Source: an uncultured Clostridia bacterium
Lineage (GTDB): Bacteria > Bacillota > Clostridia > TANB77 > CAG-508
Reading direction: 5' to 3'
DNA: 47,401 bases
Assembly (NCBI GenBank): GCA_949538735.1
Contig: CATGLK010000014.1
Location: 1-47,401, forward strand
Shown here: in pieces, positions 35,111-44,388 of the stretch
How positions within the stretch are numbered: the first letter of the stretch is position 1
Layout of the letters: every line of letters begins with the position of its first letter
Notes under the pieces: model-generated
Database searches by the model: none
What the model was told of the DNA's origin: nothing
What the model saw: only the letters and a program-made list of their open reading frames with translations
Translations under genes and position numbers: made by a program

Positions 35111-36013
35111 ATGACTGAAAATACAACTACTAAAAATTTCTATTTCCCGGACATTGAACCTTTTTTATGTCCAGATAGTCCAATCTCTTTGGAGAATGCT
35201 ATTGACAATTATCGGAATGCTTTAATTGAGACTGGTAATTCCTACAACATTGAGTATGCCAACAAACTGTTGGAATATGTAGAAGCTGTTCCTGTCAAAA
35301 AAGATTTTGACCAATATTTCTTACATATGAAAAAGTGGAAAAAAGAAAGTGGATATACTTTCAACATTGATTATGCGAGAAGAAAGAAGAGTTTTATTAA
35401 ATATAACGAAAAAATTCGTTTATTTATCTTGAAAGCTCTTTCTAGCAAAACTTTTGAAGACAGAACAAAGTATTCTTTAGATAGAATTTGTGATATTTAT
35501 GGAATGCGACTTATCTTATGTTTTGGGAATTCAGACACTTTAGAAGCAATCGATATGTGCTACGAAGTGTTGAATGAAACTATCAATTTCTTTACTAAGA
35601 AAAAGGGGTATAGCCTTAAACTTGCAGAGCCACTACTCAATGTAGATTTCTCGCAAGAGGAACATCCTAATATAGTTATTCCTATTCAAAGTAAAACTTG
35701 CAAGGACTATGAAATTAATATTAAAGATTATTATTTAAATCCTAAGAAAAATGGATATCAATCTTTACATATTGTATTCAAAAGTCCAAAAGGAATTCCT
35801 ATTGAAATTCAAATTAGGACACTTGCAACACATATGAGAGTTGAATTTGACCCTTCTTGCAATCACGATAGCCATGACAAAAACAAATATCCTGAACGTA
35901 TTAATTTGAACTTAGAAAAAGTTAATCTTAATGGTTTTGGTTATTATGGTCCTGGTATGTATCACGATAGTATTGGACTTGTCAATTCTATTGACCCATT
36001 TAGACATTTTTAG
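35111..36013 (+). CDS. RelA/SpoT nucleotidyltransferase-domain protein
   Basis: A 300-residue protein without the HD, TGS or ACT domains of full-length RelA. The middle holds the synthetase fold: RICDIYGMRLILCF near 128-141, NPKKNGYQSLHIVFKSPKGIPIEIQIRTLATHMRVE near 216-251. This points to a small alarmone synthetase, making (p)ppGpp, or a relative. The N-terminal 100 residues are helical and unrecognised. GAGAGGTG precedes the ATG. Codon 35 is CGG (TAT CGG AAT) and must be read in frame, since a skip would reach TAA three codons later; it is one of three such exceptions in the window. Confidence 0.75.
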   Translation: MTENTTTKNFYFPDIEPFLCPDSPISLENAIDNYRNALIETGNSYNIEYANKLLEYVEAVPVKKDFDQYFLHMKKWKKESGYTFNIDYARRKKSFIKYNEKIRLFILKALSSKTFEDRTKYSLDRICDIYGMRLILCFGNSDTLEAIDMCYEVLNETINFFTKKKGYSLKLAEPLLNVDFSQEEHPNIVIPIQSKTCKDYEINIKDYYLNPKKNGYQSLHIVFKSPKGIPIEIQIRTLATHMRVEFDPSCNHDSHDKNKYPERINLNLEKVNLNGFGYYGPGMYHDSIGLVNSIDPFRHF

Positions 36014-36026
36014 TCTTTAATAAATT

Positions 36027-36060
36027 CATAACCCCCAGAGTTAATACTCTAGGGGTTATG
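36027..36060. terminator. Bidirectional terminator between convergent genes
   Basis: CATAACCCCC-AGAGT and ACTCT-AGGGGTTATG form a strong stem with loop TAAT, followed by TTTTATCTT on the plus strand. It sits between the RelA/SpoT-domain gene and the end of the TrmR-like gene. Confidence 0.85.
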
Positions 36061-36062
36061 TT

Positions 36063-36650
36063 TTATCTTATCTTACTAATAGCTAGACCATCTCCAACTT
36101 CTAAAATTTCAGTTTCAAGATTAGGATTTTCGCTAACTTCTTTTATATATTCTCTTAAATTTCTTACAGCTGTACGTTGTTTATGTTTATTATAGTCGCT
36201 CATAACATATCCTTTATACAAAATATTATCAGCAAATATAATTCCATTTGGCTTTATCATTCTTAAAGCTTCCTTCAAGAAAAATGGATATTTCCCTTTG
36301 GCTGCATCTATAAATACAGCGTCATATTTTTCATTTAAAGTTGGTAAAATTTCCACCGCATCACCTTCGTAGATATTTATTTTGCTTTCTACTTGAGTTT
36401 TTTTGATATTTTCTCTTGCTTCTTGAACTCTTTCAGTATCTCTTTCAATTGTATCAATTACACCATTTTCTGCTAAAAACTCTGTAAAACATATTGCTGA
36501 ATATCCTACCGCTGTACCAATTTCAAGTATTCTTTGTGGTTTTTCTTCTTTCAAGTATTTTTCCATTACTTCTAAGGTATCGTCCATTATTATTGGAATA
36601 TGTGCTTCTAAAGCTTTTTCTTTTATTTTCTTTAATTCAGTTTTATCCAT
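36063..36650 (-). CDS. trmR: TrmR-like tRNA 5-hydroxyuridine O-methyltransferase
   Basis: A 195-residue SAM-dependent O-methyltransferase. ILEIGTAVGYSAICF is the SAM loop, IDTIERDTERVQEA follows, and AVFIDAAKGKYPFFLKEAL with FADNILYKGYV forms the metal and substrate site. The AHIPIIMDDT start and these segments fit YrrM/TrmR, which turns 5-hydroxyuridine-34 into 5-methoxyuridine. The nearby U32 gene (33689-34918) is the likely supplier of the hydroxyl group. The start was placed after AGGAGAAAAGAT. Confidence 0.78.
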   Translation of the reverse strand: MDKTELKKIKEKALEAHIPIIMDDTLEVMEKYLKEEKPQRILEIGTAVGYSAICFTEFLAENGVIDTIERDTERVQEARENIKKTQVESKINIYEGDAVEILPTLNEKYDAVFIDAAKGKYPFFLKEALRMIKPNGIIFADNILYKGYVMSDYNKHKQRTAVRNLREYIKEVSENPNLETEILEVGDGLAISKIR

Positions 36651-36694
36651 ATCTTTTCTCCTAAAAAGTTTAAAATGACCGTTTATTATCAAGC

Positions 36695-36725
36695 GATGTT
36701 TTTTTGCTCCGTCCCCAAAAACATC
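36695..36725. repeat. GATGTTTTT palindrome
   Basis: GATGTTTTT and AAAAACATC enclose TTGCTCCGTCCCC immediately after the stop of typA. It is a diverged member of the GGTGTTTTT family. Confidence 0.65.
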
Positions 36726-36726
36726 A

Positions 36727-38538
36727 TTAACGTCTGTTAGCTCTTTCTCTTTCTTTTGAGTCTAATATTTTCTTTCTTAGACGAATTGATTTTGGTGTTA
36801 TTTCTACTAGTTCGTCATCTTGTATGAATTCAATTGCTTTTTCTAGTGACATTTGAATTGGTGGTACTAGTCTTAATGCGTCATCTGAACCTGAAGCTCT
36901 TGTGTTTGTTAAGTGTTTTTCTTTACATACATTTATGCTTAGATCTTCTCCTCTTGAGTTTAATCCTACTATCATTCCTTCATATACTTCTACACCTGCT
37001 CCTATAAATAGGTCTCCTTTGTCTTGTGCATTGTATAGTCCATATGTTACTGATTTTCCTTTTTCAAATGCTACTATTGTTCCTCTTACTCTGGCTTGAA
37101 TGTCTCCTTTGAATGGCTCGTATGAGTCAAAGATGTGGTTCATTGTTCCTTCACCTTTTGTGTCTGTTAAGAATTCTGTTCTGTATCCAATTAGTCCTCT
37201 TGCTGGTATTTTGAATTCTATTTTTGTATGACCTGTTTCAGCTGGTTCCATATTTACCATTTCAGCTTTTCTTCTACCTAGTTTTTCAATTACATTTCCT
37301 ACGCAGTCGTCTGGAACGTTTACTACTAATAGTTCGATTGGCTCGCATTTTACTCCGTCAATTTCTTTGTATATAACTTTTGGTCTTGATACTAATAGTT
37401 CAAATCCTTCTCTTCTCATTGTTTCTATTAATACTGATAAGTGAAGTTCTCCTCTTCCTGATACTTCAAATGAGTCTGGTGAGTCTGTTTCTTTTACTCT
37501 TAATGATACGTTTCTTTCTAATTCTTTAAATAATCTATCACGTATATGTCTTGATGTTATAAATTGACCTTCTTTTCCTGCAAATGGTCCATTGTTTACG
37601 CTAAATGTCATTGATACTGTTGGTTCGTCGATGTCTACAAATGGGATTTTTTCTGGATTGTTGAAATCACATATTGTGTCTCCTATGTTAATGTCAGGAA
37701 GTCCTGCAAGTTCGATTATATCTCCTGCTTTTCCTTCTTCAACTTCTACTTTGTTTAATCCAACGTGTGTATATACTTTTGCAATTCTTCCTTGTGTTAT
37801 TTTATCTTCTTTTCCACAAATTGCAACTGGCATACCAACTTTTATAATTCCTCTTTCTACTCTTCCTACTGCAATTCTTCCTACATAATCATCATAATCT
37901 ATGTTAGATACTAACATTTGTGCTGGTCCTTCTTCATCACAGTTTGGTGCTGATATTGTATTTATTATTGTTTTGAATAGACAAGATAAATCTTCTGTTT
38001 CTTCGCTTAAATCCATTTTTGCAATTCCGTTTTTTGCTGATGCATATACAACTGGGAATTCTAATTGTTCATCACTTGCGTCTAATTCTATAAACAATTC
38101 AATTACTTGGTCAACTACTTTTTCAGGTTGAGCTCCTGGTCTGTCAATTTTGTTTATTACGACAATTGGTTTTAATCCTAATGCTAGTGATTTCTTTAAA
38201 ACTTCTCTTGTTTGTGGCATTGCCCCTTCAAAAGCATCAACTAAAAGTAAAACTCCGTCAACTGTTTTTAAAACTCTTTCAACTTCTCCACCAAAGTCTG
38301 CGTGTCCTGGTGTGTCTACTATGTTTATTTTGATGTCGTCATGCATTACTGATGTGTTTTTTGAAAGTATTGTTATTCCTCTTTCTTTTTCTTGGTCATT
38401 TGAGTCCATTACTCTTTCTTGTACTTGTTCGTTTTCTCTGAATATGTGACTTTGTCTTAACATTGCGTCTACTAGTGTTGTTTTTCCGTGGTCTACGTGT
38501 GCTATTATTGCTATGTTTCTTATTTTTTGGTTGTTCAT
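36727..38538 (-). CDS. typA: Translational GTPase TypA/BipA
   Basis: A 603-residue GTPase of the EF-G superfamily that binds ribosomes and helps assembly of the large subunit under stress. G1 AHVDHGKTT near 13-21, G2 ERGITI, G3 VDTPGHADF, G4 INKIDRPGAQP and G5 YASAKNG are complete. The C-terminal half has the BipA-specific RGLIGYRTEFLTDTKGEGTMNHIFDSYEP. The length is normal. It is flanked by palindromic repeats on both sides. Confidence 0.97.
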   Translation of the reverse strand: MNNQKIRNIAIIAHVDHGKTTLVDAMLRQSHIFRENEQVQERVMDSNDQEKERGITILSKNTSVMHDDIKINIVDTPGHADFGGEVERVLKTVDGVLLLVDAFEGAMPQTREVLKKSLALGLKPIVVINKIDRPGAQPEKVVDQVIELFIELDASDEQLEFPVVYASAKNGIAKMDLSEETEDLSCLFKTIINTISAPNCDEEGPAQMLVSNIDYDDYVGRIAVGRVERGIIKVGMPVAICGKEDKITQGRIAKVYTHVGLNKVEVEEGKAGDIIELAGLPDINIGDTICDFNNPEKIPFVDIDEPTVSMTFSVNNGPFAGKEGQFITSRHIRDRLFKELERNVSLRVKETDSPDSFEVSGRGELHLSVLIETMRREGFELLVSRPKVIYKEIDGVKCEPIELLVVNVPDDCVGNVIEKLGRRKAEMVNMEPAETGHTKIEFKIPARGLIGYRTEFLTDTKGEGTMNHIFDSYEPFKGDIQARVRGTIVAFEKGKSVTYGLYNAQDKGDLFIGAGVEVYEGMIVGLNSRGEDLSINVCKEKHLTNTRASGSDDALRLVPPIQMSLEKAIEFIQDDELVEITPKSIRLRKKILDSKERERANRR

Positions 38539-38669
38539 TTTTTATTACCCCTTTTTCATAACATAAGACGTTTTTATAAAGTCGCCTTTTTAAAAACGTC
38601 TGATTTTTTAATACTAACTAATATTATACACCTATTAATTTCCAGTGTCAACATAATTTTTCTATTTTT

Positions 38670-38703
38670 GGGTGTTTTTGGGGACAGTCCTTAAAAACAC
38701 CCT
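38670..38703. repeat. GGGTGTTTTT palindrome between plsC and typA
   Basis: GGGTGTTTTTGGGGACAG...TTAAAAACACCC, matching the copy at 33642 apart from one base. It ends four bases before the stop codon of plsC on the minus strand. Confidence 0.8.
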
Positions 38704-38706
38704 TTT

Positions 38707-39303
38707 CTATTTCGTTAATTCTATTATATTATCCATAATTTCCTTAGTAACCTTATCCAAAGTTTCCTTATCCTTAGCACCTTTATACTCACTAAAATCC
38801 AAAGGCTTACCATATGTAATTGTAACTTTTCTATTTCCTTTTTCTCCACCTTTTATTCCGCAAGGCACAACTTTTGCTCCGCTTCTAACTGCGAAGAATG
38901 CTGCTCCGTCTTTTACTGCCTCACCTTTTTCTAGTCCGTTTCTTGTTCCTTCTGGGAATAAAGCTAAACATTGGCCGTTTTTTAGTGTTTTCAAAGATTC
39001 TTTTATTGCTGTTACTTCTTTTGAATCCCTTTTCACTAAGATTGCATCAAATACAATTCCTAAAAATGCTAAAAATGGATTTTTGGTTAGTTCTTCTTTT
39101 GCTAAAAATCTTGCATATCTACCACATGTTGCTTCCATTAATGGTGGATCTAAATATGTTCTGTGATTTCCGCAGATTATTACTGGTCCTTCTTTTGGTA
39201 CATTTTCTTTTCCTATTATTTTTACTCTATGTACTACTTTGCAATATGCATATATTGCTCCTATTACTATTCCTCTACCTATTTTCTTAAAAAACTCTTT
39301 CAT
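38707..39303 (-). CDS. plsC: 1-acyl-glycerol-3-phosphate acyltransferase
   Basis: A 198-residue PlsC-type acyltransferase making phosphatidic acid. The catalytic motif appears as GNHRTYLDPPL (usual H-x4-D), here near residues 45-55, followed by FLAKEELTKNPFLAFLG, the LFPEGTRNG motif near 115-123 and VVPCGIKGG. An amphipathic/TM start (GRGIVIGAIYAYCKVVHRVKIIG) holds it at the membrane. It follows cmk on the same strand, a common clostridial arrangement. Confidence 0.93.
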   Translation of the reverse strand: MKEFFKKIGRGIVIGAIYAYCKVVHRVKIIGKENVPKEGPVIICGNHRTYLDPPLMEATCGRYARFLAKEELTKNPFLAFLGIVFDAILVKRDSKEVTAIKESLKTLKNGQCLALFPEGTRNGLEKGEAVKDGAAFFAVRSGAKVVPCGIKGGEKGNRKVTITYGKPLDFSEYKGAKDKETLDKVTKEIMDNIIELTK

Positions 39304-39397
39304 TTTTTCAACTCCTACTATTACATTTTTATAAGTCCATTATATGCAAACTTGCCTTAACATATTTTACTTTCATATCTTCTTTACCGCATTTGCT

Positions 39398-40069
39398 CTA
39401 TTTACCTAATTTCTCTAAAATAATTTTTTTAGCAACTTCTGCTTGTTCTTCAATAGACATATTAGTAGATTCGATATAAACAGCATCATCTGCTTGTTTT
39501 AAAGCTCCAATTTCTTTTTCCATATCATTTTTATCACGAGCAATAATATTTGCCAAAACATCTTCATAGCTCATTTCAATACCACTTTGTTTATTTTGTT
39601 CAAATCTTCTTCTAGCACGTTCTTCCGGTGTTGCGTCAAAATATAATTTAACATCTGCATTTGGAAATACATAAGTTCCAATATCTCTACCTTCCATTAT
39701 GACTTTTTTTCCTTCTGCACATTTTCTAAATATATCATTCAATTTAAATCTAACTTCTTTTATTGATGATATTGGAGATACAATTTTTGCAACATCATTT
39801 TCTCTAATTCTGCTACTTACATCTTCTCCGTCCAAATAGACGATATCTTTTCCGTCTTCCATTTTAAATTCTATTTTGATTTTGTCTAAAAGGTCTATTA
39901 TTTTTTCCTTTTCTTTTAATTTTATTCCTGCTTTAATTGTTGCTAATGCAACACATCTATATGCAGAACCTGACCCTATATTTACTAAGCCTAGTTCTTT
40001 GCTAAGTATCTCTGTTATTGTACCTTTACCGCTTCCAGCAGGTCCGTCAATTGCTACTATAAATGACAT
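39398..40069 (-). CDS. cmk: Cytidylate kinase
   Basis: A 223-residue CMP/dCMP kinase. The P-loop DGPAGSGKGT is at residues 8-17, then GSAYRCVALA, EGRDIGTYVFPNADVKLYFDATPEERARRR (lid and base site) and the Asp-rich ARDKNDMEKEIGALKQADDAVYIES end. The ATG at 40069 begins one base after the stop of the P-loop/Asp23 gene, whose final codons contain the GGAGGAG ribosome site, so the two are coupled. Confidence 0.96.
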   Translation of the reverse strand: MSFIVAIDGPAGSGKGTITEILSKELGLVNIGSGSAYRCVALATIKAGIKLKEKEKIIDLLDKIKIEFKMEDGKDIVYLDGEDVSSRIRENDVAKIVSPISSIKEVRFKLNDIFRKCAEGKKVIMEGRDIGTYVFPNADVKLYFDATPEERARRRFEQNKQSGIEMSYEDVLANIIARDKNDMEKEIGALKQADDAVYIESTNMSIEEQAEVAKKIILEKLGK

Positions 40070-40070
40070 T

Positions 40071-40944
40071 TTATTGTTCTCCTCCTTCTTGTGGCACATA
40101 AATATTTTTTGCCACAACTTCTAATTTTGTAACATTCATTGCTGTTAATGTTTCAATTTCTTTTTTTGATTTTTCTTTGAAGTTGTTTAATCCGTCAACT
40201 ACATTAAATCCATACACAACACTAACTTCCATATATATTTTAGCACCTTCACCATAATTTTCAACTCTTGTTTTTAGTACTTTATGTATTGCTGGCGTTT
40301 TTTGAGCTAAATATTCTAATATTTGCCTAAATACTAAGTCTGATATTGTGAATTTTCCCATATAACTAAATGTTGGTCTTATTATTGATTTTTCTGATAT
40401 ATATGGTTGTTGTCCTTTTCCTTTTGATTTAAAAATTTGAAGTGGGTCTAATAAATATCCGTGAAAAGTCCTTTTTTATTTCAAAAGTTGGAACTGGTAT
40501 TACGTGTTTACCTTCTGTTACCCTAATTCTTCTTGCTGTTTTCATTTCTTCTTCTGTTGCAACATCTGTTATATACACTGTTTCTGAAATTTCTGGCAAT
40601 CCCAAATTTGCCGCTATCTTTTGAACCATTCCGTCTGATGTTCCAAGTATTAAAATGCTTTCTGCTCTATATTTCTTCAATGCTTTTATTATTGGTTCTC
40701 TTTCTTTTTCTTCATAAAATAAAGCATGCTTAACTGTTGCGACCTTTGTCTCTGCTTTTTTTGCAGATTCCCCTGCTATTACTTCATTTTCTCTTATAAG
40801 TAATCCATCATCTATTATATAACTTATATTTTTTTCACTTGCTACCATTTGGGCTCTATAACTTTTTCCTGTTCCTGATGGTCCTACAAATGCATATACT
40901 TTTATTTTATTTGGAAATGGTAATTTTATATCTTTTAATAACAT
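40071..40944 (-). CDS. P-loop ATPase/Asp23-domain fusion, joined by a +1 shift at CGG
   Basis: Read with one skipped base this is a 290-residue protein; without it, two pieces. N-terminal part: KVYAFVGPSGTGKSYRAQMVA (Walker A at 21-28), then an ATP-binding fold ending VIPVPTFEIKKDFS. The zero frame then reads CGG after TCA and stops 10 codons on. Skipping the C at 40461 gives GYLLDPLQIFKSKGKGQQPYISEKSIIRPTFSY and enters without a break the C-terminal part, GKFTISDLVFRQILEYLAQKTPAI...VVYGFNVVDGLNN, which resembles Asp23/Gls24 proteins. The C-terminal frame has no ribosome site of its own. Function unknown; possibly envelope-stress related. It lies between rlmN and cmk. Confidence 0.82.
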
Positions 40945-40959
40945 TTCTCTCTCCCTATA

Positions 40960-41985
40960 TTACTCTTTTAAGTTTTTTCTTCTTAATTGGCCACAAGCCG
41001 CATCTATATCAGAGCCTAGCTCTCTTCTAATAGTTGCTACAATTCCATGGTCATTTAAAAAGTCTCTAAATTTCATAATGTTTTCATTTGAACTTTTATC
41101 AAATTGTCCATTTTCTATTTTGTTGATTGGTATTAAATTAACATGGCATAACATACCTTTTAGCAATTTAATCAATTCTTTTGCATCATCTAGATTGTCG
41201 TTATTGTCTTTTGCTAATGCATATTCAAATGATATTCTTCTATTGGTTTTTTTGATATAATCTTTGCAAGCTTGCATTAATTCTTCAATTGGATATCTAT
41301 TATTTACTGGCATCATACTGCTACGTTTTTCGTTGTTGCTTGCGTGTAGCGAAATTGACAATGTACATTGAATATTTTCTTCTGCCAATTTATAGATTTT
41401 TGGTACTAGCCCACTTGTTGAAATACTGATGTGTCTTGCTCCAATGCTTAATCCTTTTTGATTATTTATTATACGAATTGCATTTACAACATTATCGTAA
41501 TTATCTAATGGCTCTCCTATTCCCATAAATACAATATTTGATATTCTTATCTTTTCATCTTGCTCTACTGCAAGAATTTGCTCTACTATCTCTCCACTTG
41601 TTAGATTTCTTATAAAATTTATTCCTGTTGATGCACAAAATTTACATCCCATTTTGCACCCAATTTGTGATGATACACATAGGCTGTATCCATGGTGGTA
41701 ACTCATTAATACTGTTTCTATTGCATTTCCGTCTAATACGTCAAATAGGTATTTTATTGTTCCGTCTTTTGATTTCTGCTTTTTTAGTATTTTGTAGTTA
41801 CACATTGTGTAGTTTTCTTTTAGTTTTTCTCTTAGTTGTAATGATAGGTTTGTCATTTCGTCAAATTCTTTTACTTTGTCTTGGTATAACCATTTGAATA
41901 TTTGCTCTGCTCTGAATGGTTTTTCTCCTATTTGTTTTAATTCGTTTTTTAGTTCTTCTAAATCGTAATCTTTTATATTTTTCAC
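40960..41985 (-). CDS. rlmN: 23S rRNA (adenine2503-C2)/tRNA methyltransferase RlmN
   Basis: A 341-residue radical SAM methyltransferase. The cluster motif is CKMGCKFC near residues 109-116, preceded by SLCVSSQIG and followed by ASTGINFIRNLTSGEIVEQI and MGIGEPLDNYDNV. Near the end, RRELGSDIDAACGQLR has the second conserved Cys that forms the methyl-transfer intermediate. It methylates A2503 of 23S rRNA. First gene of the group running to cmk. Confidence 0.97.
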   Translation of the reverse strand: MKNIKDYDLEELKNELKQIGEKPFRAEQIFKWLYQDKVKEFDEMTNLSLQLREKLKENYTMCNYKILKKQKSKDGTIKYLFDVLDGNAIETVLMSYHHGYSLCVSSQIGCKMGCKFCASTGINFIRNLTSGEIVEQILAVEQDEKIRISNIVFMGIGEPLDNYDNVVNAIRIINNQKGLSIGARHISISTSGLVPKIYKLAEENIQCTLSISLHASNNEKRSSMMPVNNRYPIEELMQACKDYIKKTNRRISFEYALAKDNNDNLDDAKELIKLLKGMLCHVNLIPINKIENGQFDKSSNENIMKFRDFLNDHGIVATIRRELGSDIDAACGQLRRKNLKE

Positions 41986-42044
41986 TTTTTTCTCCTATTT
42001 AAATTCTCGCCTATTATTATATATTTATTTTTCAATTTAGTCAA

Positions 42045-42480
42045 ATTTCTGTTACTGGTTAATAGCTTGGATGTGTTTGGAGGGGCAATGGAGCAAATTT
42101 TAGCTTTTATGATTTGAATGGAATGAGATATAGAATATGTAAGTTTATAAAAAAAGTAATGTTCGCGGGCAAGTAATTATTTTATTTTTTTCATAAATTC
42201 TTCGGTTTCTTACATAAGCAAAGAAATTCTAAAATTATTTTATGGCTCCCTTCCGTGTCGCAGCACGAACTCTTTCCATAAAATAATTAAAGAATTTCTA
42301 AACTTATTACAGGGCACATTCATAATTTATTCAAAAAATAAAATAATTACTTGAGCCTGAGTGAAAGCTCCTTTTTTTATAAACATACAAATTCTTATCA
42401 AATGGAATGAACAAAATAAAAGCTAAAATTTGCTCCATTGCCCCTCCAAACACATCCAAGCCATTAACGAGTAACAAATT
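42045..42480. repeat. ~430-base imperfect inverted repeat (fold-back element)
   Basis: Two arms of about 210 bases face each other around TCCCTTCCGTGTCGCAGCACGAACTCT. The outer 44 bases match perfectly (GCTTGGATGTGTTTGGAGGG... at 42065 against its reverse complement near 42461), and pairing continues with mismatches through AAGTAATTATTTTATTTTTT and AGAAATTCT-AAATTATTTTATGG. No open frame is convincing. It fills the whole gap between rlmN and the DUF6320-like gene. It could be a non-autonomous fold-back element or a gene for a long hairpin RNA. Confidence 0.85.
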
Positions 42481-42481
42481 C

Positions 42482-43048
42482 CTACCAATGAAGTTTCCTA
42501 ACAACCGCGTCCTTTACATCCTTTGCACACCAAATCAAACAAAGTACAAAATTAGTTACAGAAACCACAATAGCACTAATATTAAGACCATTATTAGGAA
42601 CAATATGTTCAGCCATCAAAATAGCAGGAAGCATACTAAGCATAACTATAATCAGCTGATAAATAGCATATTTGATATACTTTTTATAACTAACAATAGT
42701 TAGAATTGCCATAGTAATATTCGCAATAATAATTATAATTGGAATTGCAATATTAATAGACCATCCTCTTTTAAAACGTAATATATAATCAATATAAACT
42801 GTCAAAAGTGAAATAGCTACAGTTTGTAGAAGCACGTGTCCAGCAATATTAACATTTTTGCGGATAGAATAAATAACAATAACCCAAGCATAAACAATTC
42901 CACCATTTGCAAGTGCAGCCCACGGAATTCGTGGCGTTGTTAGTTTATTAACCACCAATAATAGTATTGCAACACATACTGATACAAGCATTAAAATTTT
43001 TATAATTTTGTCACTTTTCTTCGCTTTAATTTTCTCTGGATATATCAT
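42482..43048 (-). CDS. DUF6320-like small membrane protein
   Basis: A 188-residue membrane protein. Cytosolic start MIYPEKIKAKKSDKIIK, then about five hydrophobic segments (ILMLVSVCVAILLLVV, GGIVYAWVIVIYSI, a VLLQTVAISLLTVYIDYIL segment, IAIPIIIIIANITMAILTIV and the last near 140-175), ending KDVKDAVVRKLHW. I recall the YPEKxKAKK start from DUF6320 proteins, which commonly stand beside acyltransferases like the upstream gene; the reading frame overlaps that gene by 23 bases, so the two are coupled. Function unknown. Confidence 0.6.
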   Translation of the reverse strand: MIYPEKIKAKKSDKIIKILMLVSVCVAILLLVVNKLTTPRIPWAALANGGIVYAWVIVIYSIRKNVNIAGHVLLQTVAISLLTVYIDYILRFKRGWSINIAIPIIIIIANITMAILTIVSYKKYIKYAIYQLIIVMLSMLPAILMAEHIVPNNGLNISAIVVSVTNFVLCLIWCAKDVKDAVVRKLHW

Positions 43049-44318
43049 CTAAAACACCATTACTTTCTATTTGAATTTTAATTCCTTGTTCTTTTAGAAA
43101 TTCGTAAAATCTCTTTTCAATTTTATTATCTTGTAAAATTGATGTAAATGTAAATGCCAATTTGTTCTCAAAAGTGCAACTAGAGCATTTAATTTTTTCC
43201 ACTGGCTCTGGGGCAATTAACATCAAAAAATAATCTATATAATCCTTGTATTTACCGATAATACCAATTCTTCCTATATTTGAAAATGTTATTGTCGTAT
43301 ATTTTCTAATTTCAATATAGCTTAATCTAACAAGCACTTTTTTAAGAAATAGCGGAACTGGCCTTATAAATGGATTTGTTCCAATTTTTACATTTGCAGA
43401 CATTGTTTTTGTAATTTCTTCTTCTGTAAGTCTTTTTTCAAAATCACTTTTAACAAATTCTAAAATCTTTTCAAAAGTATTTGTATTGTCTTTTTTTGGC
43501 TCTGCCTCTAATGTAATGTAAGAAAAGAAATTTGACATTGTTTTAGAAGGAAAAAATTTTTTTAAATTGACTGGTATGCAAACTTTTATTGGCTTTTTTC
43601 CTTTATATTTTATATATTTTTCTTGATAAATGCTATATATCAAAGCAGCTGTTAAATATTGAGTAATTGTTGCATTGTATTTATTGCACTCTCTTTTTAA
43701 ATCTTCTACATCAATCAGTTCGTGAATAGCACTTACTGCTCCTAATCTAATCTTTTCTCCACCTATTACATATGCTTTTCTTGAAGACGCATTAGATTTA
43801 GCTCTTTTATCATAGTTTTTCATATAGCTATCTTCTGTATTATACTCTATTTTTCTAGCATGCCTTCCGTTTTCGCTAAAAACTTCTGGATGCATAATCT
43901 CTAAATATGTGTAGATAATTTCTCTAAAAAAAGCTACTCCACCATTTCCGTCTGTTAAAGAATGAAATATATCAATATTAATCTTATTTTCAAAATAGGT
44001 AACTTTGAAAAGATAATTGTTATTTCTTCTGCCATCAATATATTTGCATGGATAATCGCTTTCCTGCTCTATTATTGGTTCTTTGGTATTATGTTCAAAA
44101 TAATACCAAAAAAGCCCTGGTCTCATTCTAACTTTAAAAGATTTATATTTCTCTAGTGTCTGTATTACTGCTTCTTTTAAAATGTTTGGCTCAACTTTTT
44201 CTTTTAAGATTGCAGATAAACGGAACACTGTACTGTATTTCTTTCCTGTTGATATTGGGAAAATCTTTGCTGAATTGTCTAGCCTTCTCCAATATAATCC
44301 ATTTTCATCTTTCTTCAT
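43026..44318 (-). CDS. Condensation-superfamily acyltransferase (alcohol acetyltransferase-like)
   Basis: A 430-residue protein of the CoA-dependent acyltransferase/condensation fold. Its catalytic motif HSLTDGNGG (HxxxDG) lies near residues 120-128 and the structural DFGWG-like position is replaced by TFSNIGRIG. The start YWRRLDNSAKIFPIST is typical of the bacterial group annotated as alcohol acetyltransferase. The esterase gene follows upstream on the same strand and the small membrane protein downstream overlaps it; together they look like a lipid or exopolymer acylation set. The start was placed after AGAAAGGAAAAATT, beyond the repeat. Confidence 0.75.
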   Translation of the reverse strand: MKKDENGLYWRRLDNSAKIFPISTGKKYSTVFRLSAILKEKVEPNILKEAVIQTLEKYKSFKVRMRPGLFWYYFEHNTKEPIIEQESDYPCKYIDGRRNNNYLFKVTYFENKINIDIFHSLTDGNGGVAFFREIIYTYLEIMHPEVFSENGRHARKIEYNTEDSYMKNYDKRAKSNASSRKAYVIGGEKIRLGAVSAIHELIDVEDLKRECNKYNATITQYLTAALIYSIYQEKYIKYKGKKPIKVCIPVNLKKFFPSKTMSNFFSYITLEAEPKKDNTNTFEKILEFVKSDFEKRLTEEEITKTMSANVKIGTNPFIRPVPLFLKKVLVRLSYIEIRKYTTITFSNIGRIGIIGKYKDYIDYFLMLIAPEPVEKIKCSSCTFENKLAFTFTSILQDNKIEKRFYEFLKEQGIKIQIESNGVLDDISREN

Positions 44319-44331
44319 AATTTTTCCTTTC

Positions 44332-44388
44332 TGGGACATTTGGGGACGTTTCCTTTTGGACATTTTGTCCATTTTGGGACACATCTCT
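44332..44388. repeat. GTCCATTTTGGGACA repeat, copy 3 (inverted)
   Basis: GGGGACGTTTCCTTTTGGACATTTTGTCCATTTTGGGACAC, the reverse complement of the elements at 24945 and 34946. It lies between the esterase and the acyltransferase genes and reaches the esterase stop codon. Confidence 0.8.

Noticed and set aside
42045..42480. CRISPR array or insertion sequence
   Set aside because: No short regularly spaced repeats and no transposase frame; it is a single fold-back structure.
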